Shown one piece after another: positions 33,442 through 44,217 of a stretch of 64,000 bases of DNA. Numbering within the stretch: the first letter of the stretch is position 1; the number at the start of each line of letters is the position of its first letter. Origin of the DNA: Morinoia aosen (lineage: Eukaryota > Arthropoda > Malacostraca > Amphipoda > Talitridae); NCBI GenBank assembly GCA_030386875.1, contig CM059569.1, positions 38,417,842-38,481,841 of the forward strand, given 5' to 3'. The notes beneath the pieces are model-generated. The model did not search any database. It had not been told where the DNA came from and worked only from the letters and a program-made list of their open reading frames with translations. The position numbers and the translations under genes were made by a program.

Positions 33442-34587
33442 TCAGACAGTTCCAACTTCCATTATGACATGAGTAGCCCTGATCCACCGGATATATTTCT
33501 TGGAGAGTTTCATCTCACCTTCTTTTGTAAGATGGACTCCATCTCCAAGAAAACACCCATCCTGGATCACGCTATCCATGTCAAGGAAGCTGGAACCCAG
33601 CTCACGCTTTCCCACACTCTCAGCTCTCATACTCATAATCCTTTCATGCAACTCTCTATTCACCTCCTTTCGCACCCTTTCATACTCCTCATCACACGCA
33701 GGCCTTCTTAGGAGGCTAGTCACCGCCACTCTTACATTCTTCTTCCGCGCCCTATCAACAACTTTCATAATTGCATTCACCGTCCGTTCTCTCCCACATT
33801 CAAGCAACCCATTGCCACCTCCTTGCAGTACAACCATTCCTTCATCCATTCCATCTATCACTCTCTCAGCATGCCTACAAATCTCCTCCACTCCTTTCCC
33901 TCTCATGCTCGTACATCCACTACTGTCACTCATACATACGAACCTATCAACATTCTTTACCATGCTATCTCCACATATTCTAATCATAGGTCTTACTCTC
34001 CCTTTCATGCTACTCTTTCGCTCACTTCTTTCACTCAGATCATTCTTTCCATTCACCTTCCTTTCATTCGCTTCCACTACAGGCTCCTGCACCTCATGTG
34101 GCACCTCAACAGGTGGCTCATTCACTCTCTTTCCATTTGTACCTCTTTCATCATGCTCATTCATCCTTCTACTCTCATCTGTCACATTTGCACCATCATT
34201 TGCTTCATTCACACTCCTTGCACCATCATTTGCCCTATCATCCACTTCATTTGCACTCCTTGCACCACCATTTACCTCTTCATTCACTGCATTTGCACCA
34301 TTCTCATTCTTACCTTTGTTCAGCTGCCTTTCATCCTTCAAGTCAGCCTCTAAAGCAACCATCAAAATTGTCAATCTCTCAACCTCCTCTTTCAACTTCT
34401 TACTCTCATCATTCAAACATTTCCAGCACGTAAACACAAGATCACTCAACTTTTTCCGACTCATTTCTCTCAAACCTTTGCATGCATCTATATCTATCCA
34501 CTCTTTACAAGTCATGCACTCAATCTCCTCATCCATTCCGCTTGCACCTCCCTTCCAACGACCAGTCCCATTTCTTGCCATCCTCAA
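33442..34587 (-). CDS. LINE ORF1 with N-terminal Cys zinc motif and SGNH/GDSL esterase domain, intact
   Basis: A 381-codon intact ORF. Residues 24-57 hold two CxxC pairs (ECMTCKEW...FTCWKCLND), a PHD/zinc-like motif. Residues about 62-95 are a coiled-coil-like stretch. Residues 100-190 are a low-complexity Asn/Glu/Asp-rich linker with repeated NEANDGA/NEVDDRAN units. The C-terminal domain carries SGNH hydrolase blocks: GDSMV (206), GGGNGL (256, canonical GGxND) and DGVHLT (349, with the catalytic Asp-x-x-His pattern). Such esterase ORF1 proteins are known from CR1/L2 LINEs. The stop TGA is immediately followed by the ORF2 ATG. Confidence 0.85.
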   Translation of the reverse strand: MRMARNGTGRWKGGASGMDEEIECMTCKEWIDIDACKGLREMSRKKLSDLVFTCWKCLNDESKKLKEEVERLTILMVALEADLKDERQLNKGKNENGANAVNEEVNGGARSANEVDDRANDGARSVNEANDGANVTDESRRMNEHDERGTNGKRVNEPPVEVPHEVQEPVVEANERKVNGKNDLSERSERKSSMKGRVRPMIRICGDSMVKNVDRFVCMSDSSGCTSMRGKGVEEICRHAERVIDGMDEGMVVLQGGGNGLLECGRERTVNAIMKVVDRARKKNVRVAVTSLLRRPACDEEYERVRKEVNRELHERIMSMRAESVGKRELGSSFLDMDSVIQDGCFLGDGVHLTKEGEMKLSKKYIRWIRATHVIMEVGTV

Positions 34588-34970
34588 ACACAGACTTCTC
34601 TCTCAGTACAAATTTTACAGGCAGAAGAAGTCTTCACTCACCAAATCTACTGAAAATCAAGTTATCAAACCAAAAGAAACAAAAACGTTTCCTACTACTC
34701 TCACAGTCACTCTCTAACTACAATGTCACACACTATACTCTTTATATGCAAAGAAAGCTTACCAGTCAAAACACCTCAGTCAAAAAATTGCAAGTCACCA
34801 CACCAAAGTCCAATGCTCAGTCTCAACTCTCACGCAACAAAAAAAAACTACTCTCACGAGCACTCCATACAAAATCACACACTGTACTCACGTGAATATA
34901 CAAACTATACCAGTTTTTCAGCAACTTCACTTTAATTCACCACAATTTTCGTCGGAGAATCAGACGCACG

Positions 34971-37640
34971 TGCACACCGTATCGTAACCAGAATTGTCAA
35001 CATATCAGTGGAGAACCTAAGTTCTGAGAAATTGAAGAAAGTAAAAATTGTAGTGTAGTTATTTGCTGTTCCTATCCTGTGATGCAGAAAATCTACTAAA
35101 TAGCAAAAAACATTCTGCAACAAAATTCAATGCGGAAAAGCATTTATACAGAAAAATCTTTGAATACTGTTTCCACTATCTTAAAAACATAAAAATTTGA
35201 TTGAGCAGAAACTTTTAAAATTTAATTTTCTTAATTTCAATTTCAAGATATTCAATTTTAGCTGTCATACTTTTCTGAGAGAATATTCATTCATTTTTCA
35301 CTCTCTAACTTGAAAAATTCTGATTATTGCAATAAATAAATAATAAATAAATTAGGTTTATCAAAAAGTTAACGCATGAAGTGTTTTACTACATATTGGA
35401 TCCTGAAAATTTCTCAATTTAGAGGACCTTAATTGATAGGCAAACCTTACGAGGGGTTACTAAGTCACAACGTCATATGGGGTCTCGTGCTATTATTGTG
35501 TGAGGTAATGTTTAATGAGACGCCAACTGGTATATAAACGCTGCAGTTTTATTCCCCGCAGTGCCACTCGGGGATTCTTCTCGTTGGGAAAAGGGCGAGC
35601 TCAGCCACACTTCCCCACTTTACCCCGGTGTCGGAAATGGGTACCGGCTTGACCGGGAGTAACTGTCATGGCTTCCTGGCGTTAGTTATAAGGCTTTTGG
35701 TAAACCAATGTACAAGATGATGCATATCAGGCTTCTTTGGAATAAAATATCCTTTGAAGAAAATTCCTCTACTTTTGGCGTACAGCAACGCAACGTGTTT
35801 TTGGCATTGCCGAAAGACCATTTCTGTCCTTCGTTTACGCTGTTTGAGGGACTTTATTACATGTATAAGAAAGAAAGAACACGATAGTTGCAGTAAGATG
35901 CAATAGCTCGTGAGTGTATTTATGATGCACAACTCAGAGGGTAGATTGTCTCCATCAGGACTCGCCCTAGCTTGAACTAGGATTTTTTTTGAAAAAATTT
36001 TTATGTCTATATGTCTAGAGCAAAAAAAATTGTACTTTTAACAGAAGATGCTCAAAAGGCAAGTAGGTAGTCATGAGAAGTGAAGGATAGAAACAATTAA
36101 AACGTATTTAAACCAATATTTAATCAACACATGAAGTCATGGAGTTGTTTTGGCGGTGGTATAAAAATAATTTTCTCCAGTCAGTAATGGCAAGAATAAG
36201 ATATTGATCTTCATAATTCTACAGTAGAAAATACAAACTAATTAATGAAAACAGAATTATAGAACCAAATGCTGAGAGAAGTCATAGATGGAAACTTCCG
36301 TAGACATTGAATCAAGTAATGCCAACAATAAGTGATAAGTAAGAACAACGATAAATAAACTTCACATCTTCATAACCGGAAAAAGAATTCAATACAACAT
36401 CAACAATACGAATAAGGAAAATGAGCTCAAAGCCTCAACTACTAAAACCAACAACGAGAACAATTCCACTTTGAACAGAGATCTACCATTCTTCAACCAT
36501 TTGAATTGCACAAAAAATGCGAGCAAACAAAAGTTCAACAGATAAAATAAAGTAACTTCTCCAAAAAAAAACTACGTTAATAAAATTACCGCAGATTGCA
36601 ACCGTAATAAATCATAATGAGCAAATGAAAAAGTTTGTACTACCTAGATTTACAAGATAAGGTTGACAAGACTGCAAGAAGTAGAATTTCACCTTTTTCA
36701 ACCCCTCATGCTCAGTGTACTGCTCATAAAACATCGTTTAATTTCGATCTTACATCCGTTACAAATAAAGCCATTACTAATATTAGGTGAACTATAAACT
36801 ACGCTTCATAAAAGAATAGATAAAACAAGATTTGAAACTCGGGGAATAAGTAGAGAAAAACTCAAATTAATTCAAGGAATAAATTCAAGTACTTGAATGC
36901 TTTCCTATATGATGGAAGACACCAGTAAAACACACGCGGTTCGTTGCATACACGCGGGCTTCGTTTGAAATACAAAGGTTATCATTAAAGTTTAACTTCA
37001 TCAACCACAGCCATCCACTTACAACTTATCATTTACAGTCTACGTTAATTTTAAAACGCATTTGCGTTAACAGCTGTAATACAAGTTATTTGTAGTCAAA
37101 TTTGTACGTTAATCTTCGATAATTTAGCCTTTATAAAATAAGTTCTTCGAAGTTTACTGTCGAGTTGCAGTTGCCAATTGTGACGCGCGAGACAACCTCA
37201 TGCGAGGGCGAGAGCCAATCAATGGCTGTGAGTATAATGGATGCGATGGAGGAGGTAATTATGCCGGCGAAATGCTAACTCATCACTTGAACACATCATT
37301 TGTGACTCAATTGGAAAACTTTGTGGAACGCATATTGCAACTAACAAGTGATTAATTTACCACTTGAACACACTATTTGCGCCTCAATTGGAGAACTTTG
37401 TGGGGACTTGGTGCTATGGACAGTCCACTGCAGGCAGTGGTGAGTGGGAGCGATCTCTAGTTCTCAAGATTTCTAATTTTAAGACGACTAAGGCACAACT
37501 TCGCGGTTAAGCACCGCAGTTAATTTTCCCTGCAATAGTGCAATGAACTCTCCCCGACTGCTCAGGCAACAGGGCGTGGCAAGTATGCATTTTGTGAGGG
37601 CGCCACACGTATGTTATTTACGACCTTAGAAATTTACAGA
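34971..37640. other. no recognised gene; possible promoter-like segments
   Basis: Mostly AT-rich DNA. At 35,531-35,538 there is TATATAAA with a GC-rich segment 3' of it that folds around CCCCG...CGGGG, resembling a Pol II core promoter or LTR fragment, but no ORF follows. At about 37,275-37,325 and 37,360-37,405 a block of about 45 bp (CACTTGAACACA, CTCAATTGGAAAACTTTGTG) is directly repeated with some substitutions. The segment 37,165-37,260 is locally CpG-richer and contains a short ATG frame on the plus strand. I assign no gene. Confidence 0.35.
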
Positions 37641-37646
37641 GCAAAA

Positions 37647-37785
37647 TACGAAAGTTCAACATGAGAATTGCAACTCTTGAAGTCCAACATGAGACTTGCA
37701 ACTCTTGAAGTGCAACATGAGACTTGCAACTCTTGAAGTGCAACATGAGAGTTGTAACTCTTGAAGCACAACATGAGAGTTGTGA
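37647..37785. repeat. 28-bp minisatellite, about five copies
   Basis: Head-to-tail units of about 28 bp contain CAACATGAGACTTGCAACTC followed by TTGAAGT. The later copies read GAGAGTTGTAACTC. No coding role is apparent. Confidence 0.8.
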
Positions 37786-38301
37786 GACAGCTTTGCTACT
37801 AACTTTACGACAGCACAGTTGTGTTCATAGCTCAAATGTGAAGAGAAGCTCGAGTTTTATTTCGGCTCCTCTACTGAAGCAACAAAGAGTGCATAAATTC
37901 AACAAAATTATCACAACCCCATATATATTCGCTGACCAGAGAAGTTAACCTTAAAGAAACTTCTAATGAACATAATAGAGCTAATAACTATAAAATAATA
38001 ATAACAATAAATATAATTTTATAAACTCTTAAGGTATAAGCGAATCTTGACGGTGTTATCACAAATGTTCTTATTTTTAAGTTACGTATTGGCAGTGACG
38101 CGCAGAGCCTAGAGCTACATTTGAGGGAGTGGCCTGTGTTCCGGCACCAATTCCCCAATTTGGCTTTACAAAAAAAAATAACCACAAAGACCACTCAGCA
38201 TTTGGATTTTACTCGAAAAATTGCACACGTAAACTAACTTGGCCTTTATAAAAATCTCATGATTGAGGGTTCGTGGAAATTTTAATTTCGCTCAAAAAAT
38301 T

Positions 38302-38791
38302 GCACAAGTTATCGAGTTTGGCCCTCATACAAAATTGCACAAGTTATCGAGTTTGGCCCTCATACAAAATTGCACAAGTTATCGAGTTTGGCCCTCATAC
38401 AAAATTGCACAAGTTATCGAGTTTGGCCCTCATACAAAATTGCACAAGTTATCGAGTTTGGCCCTCATACAAAATTGCACAAGTTATCGAGTTTGGCCCT
38501 CATACAAAATTGCACAAGTTATCGAGTTTGGCCCTCATACAAAATTGCACAAGTTATCGAGTTTGGCCCTCATACAAAATTGCACAAGTTATCGAGTTTG
38601 GCCCTCATACAAAATTGCACAAGTTATCGAGTTTGGCCCTCATACAAAATTGCACAAGTTATCGAGTTTGGACCTCATACAAAATTGCACAAGTTATCGA
38701 GTTTGGCCCTCATACAAAATTGCACAAGTTATCGAGTTTGGCCCTCATACAAAATTGCACAAGTTATCGAGTTTGGCCCTCATACAAAATT
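38302..38791. repeat. 35-bp tandem array, 14 near-identical copies
   Basis: Exactly 490 bp makes 14 units of 35 bp (GCACAAGTTATCGAGTTTGG, then CCCTCATACAAAATT). Only one clear variant was seen (GACCTC instead of GCCCTC in one unit near 38,670). Diverged half-units flank both sides (AAAAATTGCACACG at 38,215; AAAAATTACTTCAG near 38,830), so the array grew from an older degenerate repeat. Long plus-strand ORFs here are repeat artefacts. Confidence 0.93.
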
Positions 38792-39304
38792 AAGCAATCA
38801 TGGATTCATGAAAATTTGATTTCACCCGAAAAATTACTTCAGATACTAAATTTGGCCTTAATAAACAATTGAACAATTATAGATTCAGAAAAATTGGACT
38901 TCACTTGAGAAAATAGAGAGGTAGATGAATTTAGCGAAATGAAAAGCTAAGCTAGCAACCTGGCCCCGGTGGTACGGAGTCATTACCATACAAATAAAGG
39001 AAAGACTAGTAAAATTAAACAATCATCTATAAGTACATAAAAATAAATATAAGTAAATAAATATCGAAGCATTTGTATAATATAATCTAAGAGACTGACG
39101 CAAGGGGGTAGTTATATTAACATAGATAAATTAAATAAAGAAGTTAAGGTTTGATGGTCACGCAAGGATAGTTAAAGCCAAGGTACTTAAGTTACAGAAA
39201 TAAATAAATTCGAGGGACTATGCATCAAAGTAAAAGGACTAGTTAAATACACAACGACTTGCAGGTCGCTCATCAAGTTTCAGATCTTCTAATTTACGCC
39301 ACGT

Positions 39305-39583
39305 TCATGGCGAGCCCTTCGTAGTTGGCCGTTCTCTACGCGCTACATCAAGAGCTACGAGCAACTCACTAAGATCAGCAAATGCTTTTTGAAAAATGAC
39401 CAACTCAAGTTTAATCTCGTACATAGCGTAGGTAAGTCCAATTGAAGAATTTACGTTACTTTCACTTTGTGGACAAAGGTGAAAATTGTTTAAAACTCCG
39501 TAATTGTGGCAAACTACACTTGGAGCGATGCTCAAATGAGCCTCAACTCTTGCACAATAAGCTGAAACACTACAACAAATTCC
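39305..39583 (-). other. unassigned exon-like ORF (possible terminal exon)
   Basis: A good acceptor (tttgttgtagtgtttcag) on the minus strand opens a frame of about 90 codons that ends in TGA at 39,305. It contains IKLELVIFQKAFADLSELLV and ends RRERPTTKGSP. I do not recognise the protein. The plus strand also offers a consensus donor (GTAAGT) inside the segment, so strand assignment is uncertain. It could be the last exon of a minus-strand gene or a decayed element. Confidence 0.25.
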
Positions 39584-40175
39584 AGTAAAATTTCGTACCT
39601 AGGGAAGAGGCTGAAGGCGAAATTCATTCATTTTAAGCAATATCGACGTCCTTGCTCCAGTCGGGCTGTGAGCCGTGACCGTGACGGTCCAAAGCGCACA
39701 CCCGTGAACACATTGCACAGTGATAATAAAAATACAATCATAATAATAGTTGTTGTGGGACAGGTAGGCTTCCTACCATCAACATGTGTAGCCTAAATCA
39801 TAAATAATCATAATAATAGTGTAGAAGGGTGTTCATTAACCCAACATTACAGCACGTATACGAGTCCTAATTGCATAGTGTAACAAGAGTATCCCTATAC
39901 TGCAGGCACTCACATCCTATAGCGGTAATTACCATGTACGTAAAGCTTTGGAGTGCATCCCGCATCTCCGGTGTTGGTGACGAAGAATGCTGAGTAAGAA
40001 TAGATTAAATGAGTATTGGCATTGCAGCAAAGGAGCATTACAGACAGCGTATACATAACACAGACGCTTCTACCTCTCAGCAAAAATGAGAAAAATTCTC
40101 AGCCTATTTACTTCAGTAACTTAAAGCAAAAAAATGATGGCATACATTCTAAATATGATTATGCTTTGGTTCCAG

Positions 40176-40238
40176 CAAGTACAGGCGGCTCACGATTCAG
40201 AAGCCCAGCTTCTGGTAAAAGATTTCAATGAGAATCAG
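40176..40238 (+). other. unassigned exon-like segment
   Basis: On the plus strand, tttggttccag precedes a 21-codon open frame (QVQAAHDSEAQLLVKDFNEN, then Q) that ends at CAG|gtattt. It may belong with the ORF at 40.44-40.92 kb. No family is recognised. Confidence 0.2.
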
Positions 40239-40442
40239 GTATTTCGAAAGATGTTGCCACTTTGGACTTGCACTGTACGTAATTTCCTTCTATCCCCTAC
40301 ACTTAATCTTATTGAAACAAAACGACACAAACCTTACAATTCTTTCAGACGATGGAAGCAGCTATACGCAAGCCGTCGGACTCGTTATCATTATTAGCAG
40401 TGAAATGAACTTGATGTACAATCGGAAAGTTAACATTACTGA

Positions 40443-40915
40443 GCGCCCTACCACAGCAGTGACACAAGCATTCCGACAGAAACGGTAAGCGTTGCGCGGA
40501 GAGTAGAATCAAAACACAAAATGGACAGCACAGCTACAGGGTGGGGCAACCCTAATGCCCGCATTAAGGCAACCAAAAACTTCAGACATCGCCTTCAACA
40601 GCGCATTACTACAGATGGCCATCATCTCCTTTACGCCATCTTCAAGTAGTGAGCACGCAAACGGCATTGTATGTTACTCATTCAAATAAAACAACAAATA
40701 ACTCTGTAAGTTTTGGTTAACTTTTCCTAATGGTCTTTTAAAACGCGGGTCTTTGATTTTTTGCACCCTGTATCCAGGATGCGGCACTTGCCAAATACCA
40801 CACGGAATTGGCCAGTGAAAAGGAAGCAAGTCTTGGTCACAAAACTACCAACAACAGCTTTGTGAACGGAGGTCGCCAGACCATTACTGACGAGGACAGA
40901 CAACTGTCAACATAA
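40443..40915 (+). pseudogene. unidentified ORF split by a 234-bp MITE
   Basis: Outside the MITE at 40,537-40,770, the plus strand is open from just after a TGA at about 40,440 to a TAA at 40,913-40,915. It includes an ATG at 40,521 and ends ...GGRQTITDEDRQLST. The two halves join in frame once the MITE and one TA are ignored, which suggests that the insertion disrupted a formerly continuous frame. The protein is not recognised. If the left side is not translated, the ORF is only about 50 codons from the ATG. Confidence 0.35.
40537..40770. mobile_element. 234-bp MITE with TA target duplication
   Basis: The ends CAGGGTGGGGCAA and TTTTTGCACCCTG are inverted repeats (CAGGGTG core). TA dinucleotides flank the element (40,535-40,536 and 40,771-40,772). 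TA duplication is typical of Tc1/mariner-related elements. No ORF. Confidence 0.75.
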
Positions 40916-40934
40916 AGGGGATTGATGGAGTATA

Positions 40935-41175
40935 AATTAGTTTTAACCTCCCTTACCACAACAAAGATGTTCAAAGAGAGGAAAGATGAAGGCACCATTT
41001 AGTATGGAGTTAAGAAAACGCGGAATCTATGCACAAGGTGAATTTGTGCACAGGATCCCGTGCACACAGTAACAGTAAGTTAAGATGGGAGGTTATGGAA
41101 CAAGATAAGAGTTGAAGAAGAAAATCAGACATGCTAAAAAATAGGACAGCAGTACCTGATGGAAAACCGAGATAC
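40935..41175. repeat. dispersed repeat, family A
   Basis: It matches the 51.5-kb copy in order: AACCTCCC...AAAGAGAGGAA, GAAGGCACCATTTAGTATGG, CGGAATCTATGCACAAGGTG, CAGTAAGTTAAGA, GGAACAAGATAAGAGTTGAAG and ATAGGACAGCAGT. No coding capacity. Confidence 0.6.
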
Positions 41176-41964
41176 TCCTCGAGAGGAATCTAAGTGCACT
41201 TAATGACGACCCTTCTCTCACGGATGGGGAATATTTTAGTCCCTATTATATCATAACACACGAAAAAATCCTGTACATACAGAATAAAACTCTAGTTAAG
41301 TATTTGCAATGAAGACTAACGGTTCACAGGGAGTGGTACACCACAGATGGATCAGGTCCTGCAGCACGGAGCACAGAGAGCTGTTCTGACTAATGAATAT
41401 TTCTGCGCAGCACTGCTTGAATAGAACAGAAAAAGGGAGGAGTTATGTAGGTAGAAATTCATTTGAAATTAACACCTGATCTGACGTTAATGATTCAGCT
41501 GGCAAATGTAAAATAAAAGGAAAGCAAATTGAATTCCACTGTAGTGATATTCATAGATCTACATTTTTTTGCAAACAACTACGGAAAATGGCGTAATGAA
41601 CTTTAAGAATGTCATTACACTCAAAAAAATCCTTTATAAAATCCAGAAAACACAACTGAACAATGTTCATAAAGCATAGATAGAAATGAGGGCTACGCAT
41701 ACGTTGAGCACCATCAATCTCTTTTTCCTGCATAACTCCCCGCAGAGGTAAAAAAAAATTGACACATATCTCCGTTACAAGCCATAAAATGACACCCAAT
41801 TTCTGGATAAAACTTTAAAAAATCTTCAGTCTACTCTCACAGCTCTCGAGTATTTCGGGAGAACTCCTCCCTCTCTACTCCTGACGCAGACATCCAAACG
41901 GCGTCACTTAATGCCACAATCTTGAAGCTGTGCCTCATCCACCTCGCCCACCTGATTCAGAACT

Positions 41965-43115
41965 GACACAATACAGAGCCGACACAATGCAGAGCCGACA
42001 CAATGCAGAGCCGACACAATGCAGAGCCGACACAATGCAGAGCCGACACAATGCAGAGCCGACACAATGCAGAGCCGACACAATGCAGAGCCGACACAAT
42101 GCAGAGCCGACACAATGCAGAGCCGACACAATGCAGAGCCGACACAATGCAGAGCCGACACAATGCAGAGCCGACACAATGCAGAGCCGACACAATGCAG
42201 AGCCGACACAATGCAGAGCCGACACAATGCAGAGCCGACACAATGCAGAGCCGACACAATGCAGAGCCGACACAATGCAGAGCCGACACAATGCAGAGCC
42301 AGCACAATGCAGTAGCAGGCACAATGCAGTGGCAGGCACAATACAGCTGCAAACACAATACAGCTGCAGACACAATACAGCTGCAGACACAATACAGCTG
42401 CAGGGACATTACAGCTGCAGGGACATTACAGCTGCAGGGACATTACAGCTGCAGGGACATTACAGCTGCAGGGACATTACAACTGCAGGGACATTACAAC
42501 TGCAGGGACATTACAACTGCAGGGAAATTACAGCTGCAGGGACATTACAGCTGCAGGGACATTACAGCTGCAGGGACATTACAGCTTCAGGGACATTACA
42601 GCTGCAGGGACATTACAGCTGCAGGGGCATTACAGCTGCAGGGACATTACAGCTTCAGGGGCATTACAGCTGCAGGGACATTACAGCTGCAGGGGCATTA
42701 CAGCTGCAGGGACATTACAGCTGCAGGGACATTACAGCTGCTGGGACATTACAGCTGCTGGGACATTACAGCTGCAGACACAATACAGCTGCAGGGACAT
42801 TACAGCTGCTGGGACATTACAGCTGCTGGGAAATTACAGCTGCAGGGTCATTACAGCTGCAGGGATATTACAGCTGCAGACACAATACAGCTGCAGACAC
42901 AATACAGCTGCAGGGACATTACAGCTGCAGGGACATTACAGCTGCAGGGACATTACAGCTGCAGGGACATTACAGCTGCAGGAACATTACAGCTGCAGGG
43001 ACATTACAGCTGCTGGGACATTACAGCTGCAGGGACATTACAGCTGCAGGGACATTACAGCTGCAGGGACATTACAGCTGCTGGGACATTACAGCTGCAG
43101 ACAATACAGCTGGAG
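41965..43115. repeat. compound minisatellite: 16-bp array followed by a 17-bp array
   Basis: About 21 copies of a 16-bp unit (GACACAATGCAGAGCC) run from 41,965 to 42,300. The units then grade through hybrid forms (GCACAATGCAGT, ACACAATACAGCTGCAG) into about 47 copies of a 17-bp unit (GGGACATTACAGCTGCA) up to about 43,115. The shared CAATGCAG/CATTACAG core shows that one array evolved from the other. CAGCTG and CTGCAG palindromes recur in every 17-bp unit. The long ORFs of about 400 codons in two frames are by-products of stop-free units. Confidence 0.93.
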
Positions 43116-43172
43116 ACCCAATACAGTGCCAGACAGACACATAACAGCAGCAGCATGGAAGAAGGGACGAAG

Positions 43173-43222
43173 TAGTAGTAGTAGTAGTAACATAGGTTTG
43201 CTAGCGCTTCAGTTATTCAAGA
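43173..43222 (-). mobile_element. 50-bp stub of the I-type LINE 3' end with a 12-bp target-site duplication
   Basis: The plus-strand sequence TAGTAGTAGTAGTAGTAACA followed by ...TTTGCTAGCGCTTCAG matches the 3' terminus of the LINE at 7,318-7,370. It is flanked by exact GAAGGGACGAAG repeats (43,161-43,172 and 43,223-43,234). It is an extremely 5'-truncated insertion. Confidence 0.85.
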
Positions 43223-43269
43223 GAAGGGACGAAGTCCCGCACACTTGGTGTCAAGGTACTGTCAGTGAC

Positions 43270-43600
43270 TGCTGCAGCCTGCACTGCGAGCACCATTAAC
43301 TTGCACTGCCTGTATTACCAGCCTGCACTGCTAGCACCGCCAGCACCATTAACTTGCACTGCCTGTATTACCAGCCTGCACTGCCAGCCAACATCAACAT
43401 CACCATTAACTTGCACTGCCTGTACCACCAGCCTGCACTGCTAGCACCGCCAGCACCATTAACTTGCACTGCCTGTATTAACAGCCTGCACTGCCAGCCA
43501 ACATCAACATCACCATTAACTTGCACTGCCTGCACTGCCAGCACCACCAGCCAGCACTAGCAGCCTGCACTGCCAGCACCAGCACCAGCGCGTTCACTGC
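43270..43600. repeat. higher-order repeat of GCACTGCC/AGCACC-rich units
   Basis: Segments such as CACCATTAACTTGCACTGCC and CTGTATTACCAGCCTGCACT recur with alternating inserts (CTAGCACCGCCAG or CAACATCAACAT) at a longer period of roughly 55-120 bp. No ORF of note. Confidence 0.7.
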
Positions 43601-44217
43601 TCGCATCACACAAAGGCCTGGCAGAAGAGAATCACATGAGCACACAACATATAATTGCAGTCACATTAATAATGTTTAATTCAAAGTATCAATACAAAGA
43701 AACAACAGAATATATTCGAATACAATATTAATTCCAATAAATACGTAAATATTTGGCCATCAGCCACACACAGCCATATCAAGTCAAAACATAAGTTAAG
43801 CCAATCAATACTTAAGCCAGTCAATATATCTTGGCCAGCCAAGCTGGAGCAAGCAAAGTACGCACAAATGATCAACTAAAATAATAGAATGAGGCATGCG
43901 ATAAAAACTGAAGTCAAGCGATATTGACACATGATACAACAGGAAAAGCTGGTCGTAATACAGTCGATCTAAATAAGAAGCTATGAAGTCAAGATAGCAA
44001 TGCACGAAAACAAGCCCTCCAAAAATGATACATTTGATTACAGATAAATACTACAATACCCACATCACTATACCAACACACAAAAATTACTACTGTAAAA
44101 TACCAAGATTTCAGCATTTGCAGCCCAGTAAATGTAAGGTCGCATGAATCCAAGCCTAAGAAAATCTACCACACTTTGCCACAAGAGCAATTCCAAAATA
44201 CTTGCATGTACTCACTC

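Larger units (their letters stand above)
29770..34970 (-). mobile_element. CR1/L2-type LINE (esterase ORF1 + endonuclease/RT ORF2), ends approximate
   Basis: ORF1 (34,587-33,442) and ORF2 (from 33,441) lie head to tail on the minus strand, preceded by about 380 bp of A/C-rich 5' UTR. The 3' UTR runs to a TTCAAG-type repeat (AATTTCAAGTTCAAGTTCA) near 29,770. Just beyond, 29,636-29,770 holds a second, related 3'-end-like segment (GCCGAC...GGGACC...ACGCCCTAC against GCCGAC...GGGGCC...ACGGCCTAC). I could not identify a target-site duplication. An SGNH-esterase ORF1 is characteristic of CR1/L2/Rex1-group LINEs. Confidence 0.8.

Noticed and set aside
33500-34717. Plus-strand 405-codon Ser/Leu/His-rich ORF
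   Set aside because: Antisense shadow of LINE ORF1, whose zinc and esterase motifs on the minus strand explain the region.
35525-35660. TATATAAA plus GC-rich hairpin as an LTR or promoter
   Set aside because: No matching second LTR, no target duplication and no downstream ORF. It is left only as a remark in the region entry.
37206-37260. Short ATG frame (MAVSIMDAMEE followed by gtaatt) as a first exon
   Set aside because: Too short, with a weak donor and no linked downstream exon that I could show.
38302-38791. Regular 35-bp (and, elsewhere, 28-bp) repeats that superficially look like CRISPR repeats
   Set aside because: Units are directly head to tail with no unique spacers, in a eukaryotic context with spliced genes. 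They are minisatellites.
41930-43175. Plus-strand ORFs of about 400 codons and minus-strand Cys-rich ORFs of about 150 codons
   Set aside because: Artefacts of the 16/17-bp compound minisatellite, open in several frames and on both strands.
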